From contig NZ_BMUZ01000006.1 in assembly GCF_014650455.1 (NCBI RefSeq), forward strand, positions 310,001 to 374,000: DNA of 64,000 nt, given 5' to 3'. A model generated the notes under the pieces. The model was not told the DNA's origin and ran no database searches. It saw nothing but the letters and a program-made list of their open reading frames with translations. Shown here piece after piece: positions 33,515-42,206 of this stretch. Both the position numbers and the translations under genes were made by a program. The DNA comes from Streptomyces xanthochromogenes (GTDB lineage: Bacteria > Actinomycetota > Actinomycetes > Streptomycetales > Streptomycetaceae). Each line of letters begins with the position of its first letter. Position 1 is the first letter of the stretch.

Positions 33515-34340
33515 ACTGTTCCTCCACCGCGGACGAGGCGACCGTGGTGACCGCCTTGAAAGTGCGGATTCCCTGATACATCGTCACTTCGGTGTAGGAG
33601 ACGCGCCGTTCACCCGTACGCTCCACGCCGGGCACCACGGTGGCCGCGTCCGCGAGGTGCTCGGCGTCGAACTCGATCTCCACGGTGAAGGGACCGCCGG
33701 CCAGCGGCGCGGCTCTGCGGGCCAGCGCGCAGGCCTCCTTCGCGGCGGCCCTGATGTCCCCGGCGGTGCGGGCCGGGGTGCGGCACACCGCCGCGTACCG
33801 CGAGACGTGGTCCTTGACGGCGACCTTGCGGGCCGCGGGCGCGTAGCCCTCGGCGTCGGCGCAGGTGAGGTCGTCGCCGGTGACCAGGACCACGGGCACC
33901 CCGTACTCGGCGACGACATGGGCGTTGAGCAGCCCCTCGCTCGCGCGGGTGCCGTTCAGCCACACTCCGGTGATGGAGTTGGCGAGGTAGGTGTGGGCGA
34001 GCACTCCGGCCGTACCGGCGCCCGTGTGGTAGCCGACGAAGGCGATCCCGTCGACGTCACCGTGCTGGACGCCCTCCACCATGGACAGCGACTTGTGCTT
34101 GCCGGTGAGCATCTGGGCCCGTTCGTCGAGCCGTTCGAGGAGCAGATTGCGCATGGTCCAGTGCGCCTCGTTGATGAGCACCTCGTCGGCGCCCCCGTCG
34201 AAGAACCCGAGCACCGCGGCGTTCACGTCGGACGTGAACATGCTCCGGCAGCGCTCCCACTGCGGCGTACCGGGGAGCACGTCGGCCGGCCAGGTGACTC
34301 CGGTGGCGCCTTCCATGTCCGCACTGATGAGGATCTTCAT
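33507..34340 (-). CDS. dppA: M55 family D-aminopeptidase (DppA-like)
   Basis: 277 aa. The metal and catalytic residues of Bacillus DppA are present in order: D8 and E10 (SADMEGATGV), H60 (INEAHWTMRN), H105 (VGYHTGAG), H116 (VLAHTYLA) and E135 (RASEG). DppA is a zinc D-aminopeptidase preferring D-Ala-D-Ala and similar. It heads the peptidase run M55-M20-S9-S66, which suggests use of D-amino-acid-containing peptides. The ribosome site before the ATG is weak. Confidence 0.93.
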   Translation of the reverse strand: MKILISADMEGATGVTWPADVLPGTPQWERCRSMFTSDVNAAVLGFFDGGADEVLINEAHWTMRNLLLERLDERAQMLTGKHKSLSMVEGVQHGDVDGIAFVGYHTGAGTAGVLAHTYLANSITGVWLNGTRASEGLLNAHVVAEYGVPVVLVTGDDLTCADAEGYAPAARKVAVKDHVSRYAAVCRTPARTAGDIRAAAKEACALARRAAPLAGGPFTVEIEFDAEHLADAATVVPGVERTGERRVSYTEVTMYQGIRTFKAVTTVASSAVEEQYG

Positions 34341-34543
34341 GGCGCCCCACCGTACCCGCAGCGCAATACCCGGGCCAGGGACCGCACGGACACCCAGAGG
34401 TCCATACCTGTGACGCGGCCCGGGGACGCGGGGGCGCCCGAGTCGGTCCGGCACGGCCCGGCCGGGGACACGGGGGCGCCGGGTGGGTCCGGCACGACCC
34501 GGCCGGGGCAGCGCGCAAGAGGCCGCGTTGGATACTGGGCCGC

Positions 34544-35149
34544 ATGCGTATCGACTTCGATCCCGCGAGCGTCGCCCCCCAGGACTTCTACCGGCTGCTC
34601 ACCGCCACCGTGGTGCCGCGGCCCATCGCCTGGGTGTCGACGGTGACCGCGGACGGGACCCCCAACCTGGCGCCGCACTCCTTCTTCACGATCTCCTCCG
34701 TGGCACCGCCCGTCGTCCAGTTCACCTCGGTGGGACGCAAGGACTCGCTGCGCAATGCCGAGGCGACCGGGCAGTTCGTGGTCAACTTCGCCTCCGAGCC
34801 GCTCTTCGACGCGGTCAACGGCACCGCGACCGACTTCCCGCACGGGGTGAGCGAGTTCGAGCAGGCGGGTCTGGCCACCGAGCCGAGCCTGCGGGTGAAG
34901 CCGCCGCGGGTGGCCCAGTCGCCGGTGGCCCTCGAATGCGAGCTGCACAGCACGCTCGGCATCGGGAACTCGACGGTCGTGTTCGGACGCGTGGTGCACG
35001 CCGTGGTGTCGGAGGAGGTCATGGTCGACGGCCACCCCGAGATCACCCGCCTCCTCCCGCTGGCCCGGCTCGGCAAGGACGAGTGGAGCACCCTGGGGCA
35101 GGTGCGCGAGCTGGCACGGGTGCCGTACGCGGAGCACGGGCGCGGCTGA
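34544..35149 (+). CDS. Flavin reductase-like split-barrel protein
   Basis: 201 aa. PRPIAWVSTVTADGTPNLAPHSFFTISSVAPPVVQFTSVGRKDSLRNAEATGQFVVNFAS is the FMN-binding split barrel of the flavin reductase (HpaC/DIM6) family, and ALECELHSTLGIGNSTVVFGRVV the second half. Such proteins reduce FMN for oxygenases or bind flavin as single-domain enzymes. No oxygenase is adjacent. It is transcribed alone, divergent from dppA. Confidence 0.85.
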   Translation: MRIDFDPASVAPQDFYRLLTATVVPRPIAWVSTVTADGTPNLAPHSFFTISSVAPPVVQFTSVGRKDSLRNAEATGQFVVNFASEPLFDAVNGTATDFPHGVSEFEQAGLATEPSLRVKPPRVAQSPVALECELHSTLGIGNSTVVFGRVVHAVVSEEVMVDGHPEITRLLPLARLGKDEWSTLGQVRELARVPYAEHGRG

Positions 35150-35629
35150 GGCAACAGCCCGGCGAGCGGGGCCGGGCCGAGCGGGGTCCTGGCGTGCCTG
35201 GCGAGGGCCGGGGTTCCCTCCCCTGACCCCCGGCGTGCCGGACGCGGGCCTGCGTTCCCTCGGCGTGCGCGGGCCGTGCGGGCGGACCACCCTGGAGGCA
35301 TGGGCAGACCTAGGGCACACGGCTCGCTCCCTTCCGTACGGACCGGCCCGCTGCGGACCCGGGCCCGTCGAGCGGCATGGGCGGCCCGCCGCGCGCGCAG
35401 CTGTGCACGCCGCGTCTATCTGGCCGGGCGTTTCACGGGCCGCTGGCAGGAGCGCCTGCGCCGCTTGCGGCGGTAGCACCGGAGCGGGCCCCGGCCGCTC
35501 CGGGTGCGCGCTGCGGACCTGGCGGCAACGGCCCCGCAGGGGGCGGCGGGCCCTGACCTCAGCGCCACCGGACCGGACGGGACGGGCGCGGCCGTCCGTC
35601 GCGCGCGGCCGCGCTGTGGGGCAAGGGGA
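35150..35629. other. Gene-poor interval
   Basis: About 480 bp between convergent genes. An Arg-rich 58-codon frame from the ATG at 35300 to 35476 is open, but the GGAGG ends 1 nt before its ATG and composition is Arg/Ala only, so I do not call it a gene. No terminator was assigned; the remainder is GC-rich sequence without recognised signals. Confidence 0.5.
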
Positions 35630-36760
35630 CTAACGACCCGCGGCCGGGACCGCCTGCAACTGCTCGATCCTGCGCTGCACCGCTTCGAGGGCCCCACGCC
35701 GACGGCCCGCGACCTGGCGGCGCAGGGTGACGAGGGCCGGGCCGAGGGAACGGGCCCGTTCCGCGTCGCGGAGCTGTTCCCACTGGTGGTGGGCCCGGTC
35801 GACGGCCGCCTCGACATCGGTGTTGTCGGTGCTCTGGTGCCTGGCGAGCCTGGCCTGGGCCGCGGCCATCCACAGCTCGCAGGAGCGGGCGGGCTCCAGG
35901 GCGAGGCGGGCGAGGTCGGCGCGGACCTCCAGCCAGTGGACCGCCTCCAGGGACCCGGGCCCGTACATCCGCATCGCCTCGCTCTCCCACACCGCCGCCA
36001 TCGAGGCCGCCTCGCCGTGCCGCCCGGCGTGGGCGGCGGCCAGGATCGCCGGATGCGGGTCGGCCTGGGCGGGTGGGCCGGCCGGCGCCTGGACCGGGGC
36101 GGGGCCGGGGCCCAGGGGCGGGCCGTCGAGCGCCAGGTAGCGGGCGTTCTCGTGGCCCGCACGGTCCGCGGCGTACGCGTGGAGTTCCGCGAGCGAGGGA
36201 CGGGCGCCGCCCCGCCACACCTCGGCGTACGTCTTCAGATAGTCCGGGGCGACCGCCCTTCCGCGCCCGGAGGGAGCGGCGACCCTGCCGTACAGACGGA
36301 CCCCGGGGCCGAGCGCGAGGCCCTCCTGCGCCACCCGCTCCCAGGCCGCCGGATCGCAGGCCAGGTCGACCAGCACGGTCGTCGTACCGGGTGCCCGCAC
36401 CTGGAGTTCGTGGGCGAGCCAGGCCCACGGCAGCGCGGTGTAGCGCAGGCTCGCGGGGGTGGTGCGGGCGAGCGCGAGATGCACCTGGTGCTGCTTGCCG
36501 TCGATGTGCAACTGGCCCGCCACGAAAAGGAACAGCGGCCCCGGCGAGGCGGCCACGGCACGAATCCGGGTCAGCACGGTCTGCGGGTCCACCGGGTCGG
36601 CGAGCTCCACGACGGTGGCCGCGGCAGTACCGGTGAGCACGGCCGGAGCGACCGCCGCCAGGCCCGGCAGGACCGAGGCCGCGTCCACGAGACGGCTCTT
36701 GTTCACCGGGGCGGCCGCCAGCAGCAACGCCGTCCCCGGGTCATCCCCCTTGATCAGCAC
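35630..36760 (-). CDS. Hypothetical protein with C-terminal TPR-like helices
   Basis: 376 aa from GTG (reading VLIKGDDPGTALLLAAAPVNKSRLVDAASVLPGL). The N-terminal 180 residues look like an alpha/beta domain with VELADPVDPQTVLTRIRAVAASPGPLFLFVAGQL and TTVLVDLACDP, reminiscent of caspase-like or nucleotide-binding folds, but no catalytic His/Cys pair is evident. Residues 250-376 are TPR-like (ILAAAHAGRHGEAASMAAVWESEAMRMYG). I recognise it as a recurrent Streptomyces hypothetical without a function. A TTG 90 nt upstream is an alternative start. Confidence 0.7.
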   Translation of the reverse strand: MLIKGDDPGTALLLAAAPVNKSRLVDAASVLPGLAAVAPAVLTGTAAATVVELADPVDPQTVLTRIRAVAASPGPLFLFVAGQLHIDGKQHQVHLALARTTPASLRYTALPWAWLAHELQVRAPGTTTVLVDLACDPAAWERVAQEGLALGPGVRLYGRVAAPSGRGRAVAPDYLKTYAEVWRGGARPSLAELHAYAADRAGHENARYLALDGPPLGPGPAPVQAPAGPPAQADPHPAILAAAHAGRHGEAASMAAVWESEAMRMYGPGSLEAVHWLEVRADLARLALEPARSCELWMAAAQARLARHQSTDNTDVEAAVDRAHHQWEQLRDAERARSLGPALVTLRRQVAGRRRGALEAVQRRIEQLQAVPAAGR

Positions 36761-37008
36761 ACCAGCACCGTATCCGGTCGACGGCCCGTACTGCCCCACG
36801 CGTTCCCCAACTCGCGCCAGGGCAACGGCAATTCCCGTAAATGGACGCAATTGGTCCCAGCAATGGGCAATTTAGGTCGCATCCCGCGCCGAGGCGCGAC
36901 GATTGTCGGATACGCCCGATCCCCACCCCGGCGGGCCCGCCTCCCACGGCCACCCTTACGGTGAAGGTCACTTCAGCGGTGCCGAGCCGCGCGACCCGAG
37001 GACACCCC

Positions 37009-37734
37009 ATGCCGATCAGCACCGTCCGGACCGTCACCTACCGGGAGGACGGGGACACACCCCAACTCCTCGATGTGTACGGGCCCGAGGGCGCCCCGGC
37101 GGTGCTGCTGTGGCACGGCATGGGCCCGGACACGCGGTTCGAGGTCGCGACGCTCGCCGCGGAGACCGCCTCGCACGGGCTGACCGTCTTCGTGCCCGAC
37201 TGGCGTTCGGACGCACCCGACGGCGGCCGCGCGCAGCTGCTCGCGTCCCTGCGATACGTACGGGAGAACGCGGCCGGTGCCGACGCCGCGGGGCGGCTCG
37301 TGGTGGCGGGCTGGTCGGTGGGGGCGGGGGCGGCGATCGGCACCGCGCTGCGCCCCGACCTGATGGACGGCTTCGTGCCGAAGGCCGTCGTGGGCATCGC
37401 CGGTCTGTACTCGCGGTCCGGGCGCAGCACGGGTTCCGTCCCGCTGGAGGACCTGGCCGCGGCCGAGGGGCCCCGCGTGCCCGCCGTCCTGATCCACGGC
37501 ACGGCGGACACGGTGGTGGAGAGCCACCATTCGCGCACCTTCGCCGCCGAGCTGGAGAAGCGCCAGTGGCCCGTGTCCCTGCACGAGGCGGACACCGACC
37601 ACGCGGGCATCGTCATGACCTGCTACGACCCGGCCCTCGGCCACTGTGTGCCCGCGACCGGCGCCGACGCCCTGCGGGCCGGCCGCGAGACGGCCCGGCT
37701 CATCGCGGCGGCGGCCCTCACCGGAGCGGCCTGA
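37009..37734 (+). CDS. Dienelactone-hydrolase-like alpha/beta hydrolase
   Basis: 241 aa. LLDVYGPEGAPAVLLWHGMGPDTR, FVPDWRSDAPDGG and the nucleophile elbow GWSVGAGAA (Ser) are followed by VLIHGTADTVVESHHS (Asp) and TDHAGIVM (His), a full triad. The family covers carboxylesterases and dienelactone hydrolases. GAGG lies 7 nt before the ATG. It stands alone; the substrate is unknown. Confidence 0.85.
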   Translation: MPISTVRTVTYREDGDTPQLLDVYGPEGAPAVLLWHGMGPDTRFEVATLAAETASHGLTVFVPDWRSDAPDGGRAQLLASLRYVRENAAGADAAGRLVVAGWSVGAGAAIGTALRPDLMDGFVPKAVVGIAGLYSRSGRSTGSVPLEDLAAAEGPRVPAVLIHGTADTVVESHHSRTFAAELEKRQWPVSLHEADTDHAGIVMTCYDPALGHCVPATGADALRAGRETARLIAAAALTGAA

Positions 37735-37922
37735 CCCGGCCGACCCGGAACGTCGTCGGCCCTGCTGTGCACCCGGGCGCAGGAGCGACCCGGTCCGCCC
37801 CTCCCGGACCTGGGCCCACCCGCCGCGCGCCCAGGCCCGTACCGCTCCCGCCGGCGGGGCCGGGTCCCTCCCACGCGCGGGTCGCACCCGGTCGGCGCCG
37901 GGCCCTGGCGGGCCGGGACGGC

Positions 37923-38032
37923 GGCTCGCGTGGCTGGTGGCGGCGGCTCGCGTGGCTGCCGGCGGCGGCTCGCGTGGCTGCCGGCGGCGGCTCGCGTGGC
38001 TGCCGGCGGCGGCTCGCGTGGCTGGTGGCGGC
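37923..38032. repeat. 22-bp tandem repeat, five copies, in front of a receiver-like gene
   Basis: Units start at 37923, 37945, 37967, 37989 and 38011, each beginning GGCTCGCGTGGCTG. Copies differ only at one or two bases in the second half (GTGG or CCGG). The period of 22 bp is two helical turns, so proteins bound to each copy would lie on one face of the DNA. The array ends about 25 bp before the ATG of the next gene, inside its expected promoter region. Confidence 0.9.
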
Positions 38033-38056
38033 GGGTTCGCCCATGCTGGACGGGTG

Positions 38057-38446
38057 ATGACCGTCCTGCTCGTAGCCACTGACGAGGAAGCCGCGCTGTT
38101 GCGTGAGCGCATTCACCGCAACCACCACTTCCGCGTGATCTCGCACACCCCGAGCCCCCGGCTCGCTCTGGCACAGGCCCATGTCCTGCTGCCCGACGTC
38201 ACCGTCCTCGACCCGAGCATGCACGGCGACAGCGATCCGGCCGCCCTGTTCATCGGGCTGCGCTCGCTGACCCCGCCCAGCGGAGTCATCCTGCGGACGA
38301 CCCCCGCCACCGCCGTGCTGCCCGAACTGCACGCCGTCCTGGAGGAGGGGGCGGTACATCTGGCGGCGCGGGACGACCAGGACGCGCTCATGGACGCGCT
38401 GATCACGATCGGGCGGCGCCGGGAGAGCTGCGACCCGGACCAGTGA
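38057..38446 (+). CDS. Orphan receiver-like (CheY-fold) protein
   Basis: 129 aa. MTVLLVATDEEAALLRERI, LLPDVTVLDPSMHG (with the phospho-acceptor-like Asp), SGVILRTTPATA and AAREDQ-like C-terminal helix follow the receiver pattern. The acidic pair near the N-terminus is DE. The conserved Lys of loop 5 is missing (AVHLAARDD), so it may be phosphorylation-independent. There is no output domain and no kinase nearby. The start could also be the adjoining GTG 3 nt upstream. The 22-bp repeat array lies directly before it. Confidence 0.65.
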   Translation: MTVLLVATDEEAALLRERIHRNHHFRVISHTPSPRLALAQAHVLLPDVTVLDPSMHGDSDPAALFIGLRSLTPPSGVILRTTPATAVLPELHAVLEEGAVHLAARDDQDALMDALITIGRRRESCDPDQ

Positions 38447-38629
38447 GCCGCGCGCGGCCCCGGCGCCGCCGGTCCCCGTGGGGTCGCGCCACGCGGGCTG
38501 CGGTGGGGCGCGGGATGCTGAAGTGGCGCATGCGTCGGTATGCCGACATTCCCGGGAGCGAGGGCTCCTGGGACTGCGGACGCACCGTCGCGCGGCCCAC
38601 CTCCGGCGGGAGCTGAGCCGTCCCGCGGT

Positions 38630-39367
38630 TCAGGAGGCCGTCGCGCCCGCCCTGCCGACGACCAGCCATCTCGACGGCAGCTCGATGCGACGGCCGTCGG
38701 CCGTGTACTCCGTGCTGATGAGCGGGAGTTGGCCCTCGGCCACCACCGTCAGACCCGCGTCGGTGAGGAGCTGCCCGAGGGCGGCGTCCGAGACCTCGGC
38801 CGGCGCGAGCCCGTGCGCGAAGACGGGGCGGAGTTTGGGCGGCGGGCCCTGCGGGCTCTGGGCCAGACCTGCCAGGACCGCCTTCGCGGCCTCGGCGAGC
38901 TCCACCACGAAGGCCCGCCCGTGCTCCCCGAGCAGCGTGGCGATGGCATCGGCCACCGGCTGCCGGTCGACGGGATCGCACTGGTGCAGTACGCCGCGTA
39001 CGTACACGTTGGCGTCACCGAGGCGGCCGTGCAGTTCCGCCACGGCCTTGGGGTCGGTGGCGTCCAGCTGCTCGAACTCGGCCTCCCCGTCCGGGTCCTG
39101 GCCCCGGGCGTGCTCGACGGCGGCGAGCGAGAGATCGACGCCGGTCACCTTCGGATAGCGGGCGGCGAGATAGCGGGTCTGGGTGCCGTTGCCGCAGCCG
39201 AGGTCCACCAGGGGCAGGTCGGGGCGGTCGATGCGGGCGGCGAAGTGGGCGAGGTGACGGGCTGCGGTCAGGGCGGGTTCCGCGTCCCAGAAGACCGCAC
39301 CCTGCTCGTCCGGCGCCTCTCGCCAGAACCCTTCCCAGGCGTCCAGATACTTGCTCGTCACGCTCAT
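38630..39367 (-). CDS. Class I SAM-dependent methyltransferase
   Basis: 245 aa. LPLVDLGCGNGTQTRYLAARYPKVTGVDLSLAAVEHAR is SAM motif I and II; AFVVELAEAAKAVL and the C-terminal IELPSRWLVVGR are substrate-side elements. GGGGAG lies 6 nt before the ATG. It is divergent from nothing and follows no operon. The acceptor molecule is not known. Confidence 0.85.
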   Translation of the reverse strand: MSVTSKYLDAWEGFWREAPDEQGAVFWDAEPALTAARHLAHFAARIDRPDLPLVDLGCGNGTQTRYLAARYPKVTGVDLSLAAVEHARGQDPDGEAEFEQLDATDPKAVAELHGRLGDANVYVRGVLHQCDPVDRQPVADAIATLLGEHGRAFVVELAEAAKAVLAGLAQSPQGPPPKLRPVFAHGLAPAEVSDAALGQLLTDAGLTVVAEGQLPLISTEYTADGRRIELPSRWLVVGRAGATAS

Positions 39368-39642
39368 GACCGACTCCCCAGGCAGCATGCACAGTGTCAA
39401 GATCGGTGTACCCCGCGGGGCGCACGCCGGACAAGAAGCGTGCCGATACCTTCACCAGCCGTTCGACCAGGCGAAGTTGGGGCGTGTCGGGGCGCAGCCG
39501 GAGGCCACCCTGCCCGTACGCCGCGGGAGTACTGGCACGAACAAAGCCCCGTGCGCGGGGAGTTGGGGAGCGCCGCCCGTGGCCGCCCGGCGGGGCCCGT
39601 GCCCGCGCTCCGGGGCCCGTGCCCGCGCTCCGGGGCAGGAGG
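39368..39642. repeat. Intergenic region with 20-bp direct repeat
   Basis: GGGGCCCGTGCCCGCGCTCC occurs at 39592-39611 and 39612-39631, directly before the stop codon of the SpoIIE gene. The remaining region contains no recognised gene; a promoter for the methyltransferase lies near 39380. Confidence 0.65.
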
Positions 39643-42072
39643 TCAGCGCGTGCGGCGCCCCGTGCGGCGCGGGAGTGCCACGTCGAACCAGACGGTCTTG
39701 CCGCTGCCGGTGCGGCTGGTGCCCCACTCGCGGGCGAGCGCGTTGACGACGCGCAGGCCCCGGCCCGTCTCGTCGTCCGGGCCCGCGCTCAGGAGCGTGG
39801 GCAGCATGTGGTCGTCGTCGACCACCTCGCACAGCAGCGCTTCGCTGCGCACCAGACGCAGCTCCACCCGATGGCCGTGTGCGTGCCGGACGCCGTTCGT
39901 GACGACCTCGCTGACCAGCAGCTCCACGGTTTCGGCGACCTCCGAAAGGCCCCACTGGGCGAGCTGTTCGCGGACCAGGCGGCGGGCCCGGCCGACCTCG
40001 CGCGGGTCCGCGTCCAGGCGCCATTCGGCGACGTCCTCGCGGGCGATGCCGTTGAGCCGGGCCAGGAGCAGCGCGACATCGTCCTTGCGGCCGCCGCAGG
40101 TGTTGAGGGCGCGGATGATCGTGTCGCAGGCGTCGTCCATGGAGGCCGCCGGGTGGGCGGCGGACTCGCAGAGCGTGGCGAGGCCGACCCCTATGTCCTC
40201 GCCACGCACCTCGACGAGCCCGTCGGTGCACATGACGAGCCGGTCGCCGGGTTCGACCCTGATGCGGGCCGTCTCGAACGGCACTCCGCCGACGCCGATC
40301 GGGGCGCCGGTGGGCAGTTCGAGGAGTTCGCTGCGGCCGTCGGCCGACCGTACGATCACCGGTGGCACATGGCCCGCGTTGGCCATCAGGAGCTCGCCCC
40401 TGATCGGGTCGTAGACCGCGTACAGGCAGGTGGCGAGGTAGTGCTCGCCCAGGCGCTGGGCCAAGTCGTCGAGATTGCGCAGGAGTTGGTCGGGCGGCAG
40501 GTCGAGCGCGGCCATCGTCTGCACCGCCGTGCGCAACTGCCCCATCATGGCGGCCGAGTTGAGGCCGTGACCCATGACGTCGCCGACCACCAGGGCAGTG
40601 CGTGAGCCGGGCAGCTTGATCGAGTCGAACCAGTCGCCTCCGACCCGGCCGAGCAGGGTGCCGGGCAGATAGCGCGTGGCCGTGTCGCAGCCGGCCATGC
40701 GCGGGGTGACCTGCGGCAGCATCGAATCCTGGAGGGTGTCGGCGACGCTCTCCTGGTAGGTGTACATGCGGGCGTTGTCGAGGACGAGCCCGGCGCGGGC
40801 GGCCAGTTCGGCGCCGGTGACACGGTCCATGTCGTTGAACTCGGCCCGCTCGGCGTGCCGCAGCAGGACCATGAAACCGAGCACCACGTTGCGCGCCTTG
40901 AGCGGTACGACCAGCATCGAGCGGCCGTTGATGAGCGGACGGATGTCGCGCTTCTCGAACTGCGAGGCGATGGCGGTGCCCATCTGCTCGCTGATCCGGG
41001 GCACCAGGACGGGGTCGCCCGACGTCATGCACTGGAAGAACGGGGTGTGCGCGGGGAACGGCATGGACTCGCCGACCGGCACCACGTCGTCCCAGCGGCC
41101 CGGGGCGTCGACGTGCTCGACGGCCACCCGGTGCCACAGGGTCCGCTCGTCGGGCGGCCCGTCGAGGAAGCCCTCGCCCGCGATGACCTGCTCGCGCAGA
41201 TAGGTGCCCGCGACGTCGGTGAAGCGCGGCACGACGGCCGCGCTGACCTCCTGGATGGTGCGGGACAGATCGAGGGAGGAACCGATACGGCCGCTGACCT
41301 CGTTGAGGAATTCGAGCCGCTCGCGGACCGCCGCGTATTCGAGGTCGGCAGCGAACTCGGGCGCGGGCCCCTGGGGCTGGGTGACCGGCTCCAGGGGGTG
41401 GCGGCGCCGTGCGGCCCGGTGCTCGGCGCGCCGGGGCACGCCCCAGTCGGGGGTGACCGGCACGCGGTCGTGCTGGCTGAACTCCAGCACGGGATAGCCC
41501 AGTTCAAGGACCTGGGACACTATCCGGGAGCTCTCGCCGACGCTCATGCTGGGCAGGATCTCGGGCAGCCGCCGGGCCAGCTCGTCGGCGCCGGGGAAGT
41601 CGGTGTGCAGGGCGAAGCCGGGAGCTATCCGCTCGACCGAGGCGTCGTCGCCATCGCCGTCCTCCTGGAACTGCCGGGCGTCGGCCGCGAGCACCAGCAG
41701 CCGCTCGGACCCGGGCCCGACCAACGGGTAGGCCCACCACAGCACATCGGTACGCTCCCGGCCCGGTTCGGACAGGGTGGCGCGGCCGGCGCTGGGGTAG
41801 GCGGTGCGCCCGGCGAGCGGCGCGTCGAGCCCGGGGCCGAACTCGTCGAACACGTCGTAGTCGTCGTAACTCTGCTCCAGGGCCCCGGAGACGGGCAGCA
41901 GATCGGCGGCCGGCCTGCCGACCGCCTCCTCCTTGCCGGGGCCGAACAGCCTGCGGGCACCCGAAGACCAGTGCGACACGAGGCCGTCACCGTCCACGAC
42001 GATCACGGCGAGCGGGATCCGGCCGGCCGCGGCAAGCTGGTGCGGCAGCTTCGGCGGAGTACCACTGTCCAT
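39643..42072 (-). CDS. PAS-GAF-SpoIIE phosphatase-HATPase regulator
   Basis: 809 aa. An N-terminal PAS (IPLAVIVVDGDGLVSHWSSGARRLFG), a helical region, a GAF domain (about 230-430; GRSMLVVPLKARNVVLGFMVLLR), a SpoIIE/PP2C phosphatase domain (about 450-680; GGDWFDSIKL, LVVGDVMGHG, GRKDDVALLLARL), and an anti-sigma-type HATPase (about 690-809; LVSEVVTNGVRHAHG, DETGRGLRVVNALA). It can thus phosphorylate and dephosphorylate anti-anti-sigma factors, switching a sigma pathway. AAGGAG precedes the ATG. Confidence 0.92.
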   Translation of the reverse strand: MDSGTPPKLPHQLAAAGRIPLAVIVVDGDGLVSHWSSGARRLFGPGKEEAVGRPAADLLPVSGALEQSYDDYDVFDEFGPGLDAPLAGRTAYPSAGRATLSEPGRERTDVLWWAYPLVGPGSERLLVLAADARQFQEDGDGDDASVERIAPGFALHTDFPGADELARRLPEILPSMSVGESSRIVSQVLELGYPVLEFSQHDRVPVTPDWGVPRRAEHRAARRRHPLEPVTQPQGPAPEFAADLEYAAVRERLEFLNEVSGRIGSSLDLSRTIQEVSAAVVPRFTDVAGTYLREQVIAGEGFLDGPPDERTLWHRVAVEHVDAPGRWDDVVPVGESMPFPAHTPFFQCMTSGDPVLVPRISEQMGTAIASQFEKRDIRPLINGRSMLVVPLKARNVVLGFMVLLRHAERAEFNDMDRVTGAELAARAGLVLDNARMYTYQESVADTLQDSMLPQVTPRMAGCDTATRYLPGTLLGRVGGDWFDSIKLPGSRTALVVGDVMGHGLNSAAMMGQLRTAVQTMAALDLPPDQLLRNLDDLAQRLGEHYLATCLYAVYDPIRGELLMANAGHVPPVIVRSADGRSELLELPTGAPIGVGGVPFETARIRVEPGDRLVMCTDGLVEVRGEDIGVGLATLCESAAHPAASMDDACDTIIRALNTCGGRKDDVALLLARLNGIAREDVAEWRLDADPREVGRARRLVREQLAQWGLSEVAETVELLVSEVVTNGVRHAHGHRVELRLVRSEALLCEVVDDDHMLPTLLSAGPDDETGRGLRVVNALAREWGTSRTGSGKTVWFDVALPRRTGRRTR

Positions 42073-42206
42073 GGGTGGAAGGCTCCTTCCCCGCCGCGAG
42101 GAACGGCGGCTGTCCCACCACCGTACGGGGTCCGCGGTGCCGCGCGGGAGCCAACCTGTGAATGGGCGTGCGCCCGCGCGCACATGCCGGGCGCATTGAC
42201 CAAAGG

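Noticed and set aside
35276-35476. Small Arg-rich frame
   Set aside because: The GGAGG touches the inner ATG, composition is almost only Arg/Ala/Gly, and no homologue is known to me.
36761-36850. N-terminal extension of the 35.6-kb hypothetical protein from TTG
   Set aside because: There is no ribosome site and the stretch lies in lower-GC promoter-like DNA; the GTG start fits the conserved beginning better.
37923-38032. CRISPR array
   Set aside because: The 22-bp units are contiguous without spacers, and there are no cas genes.
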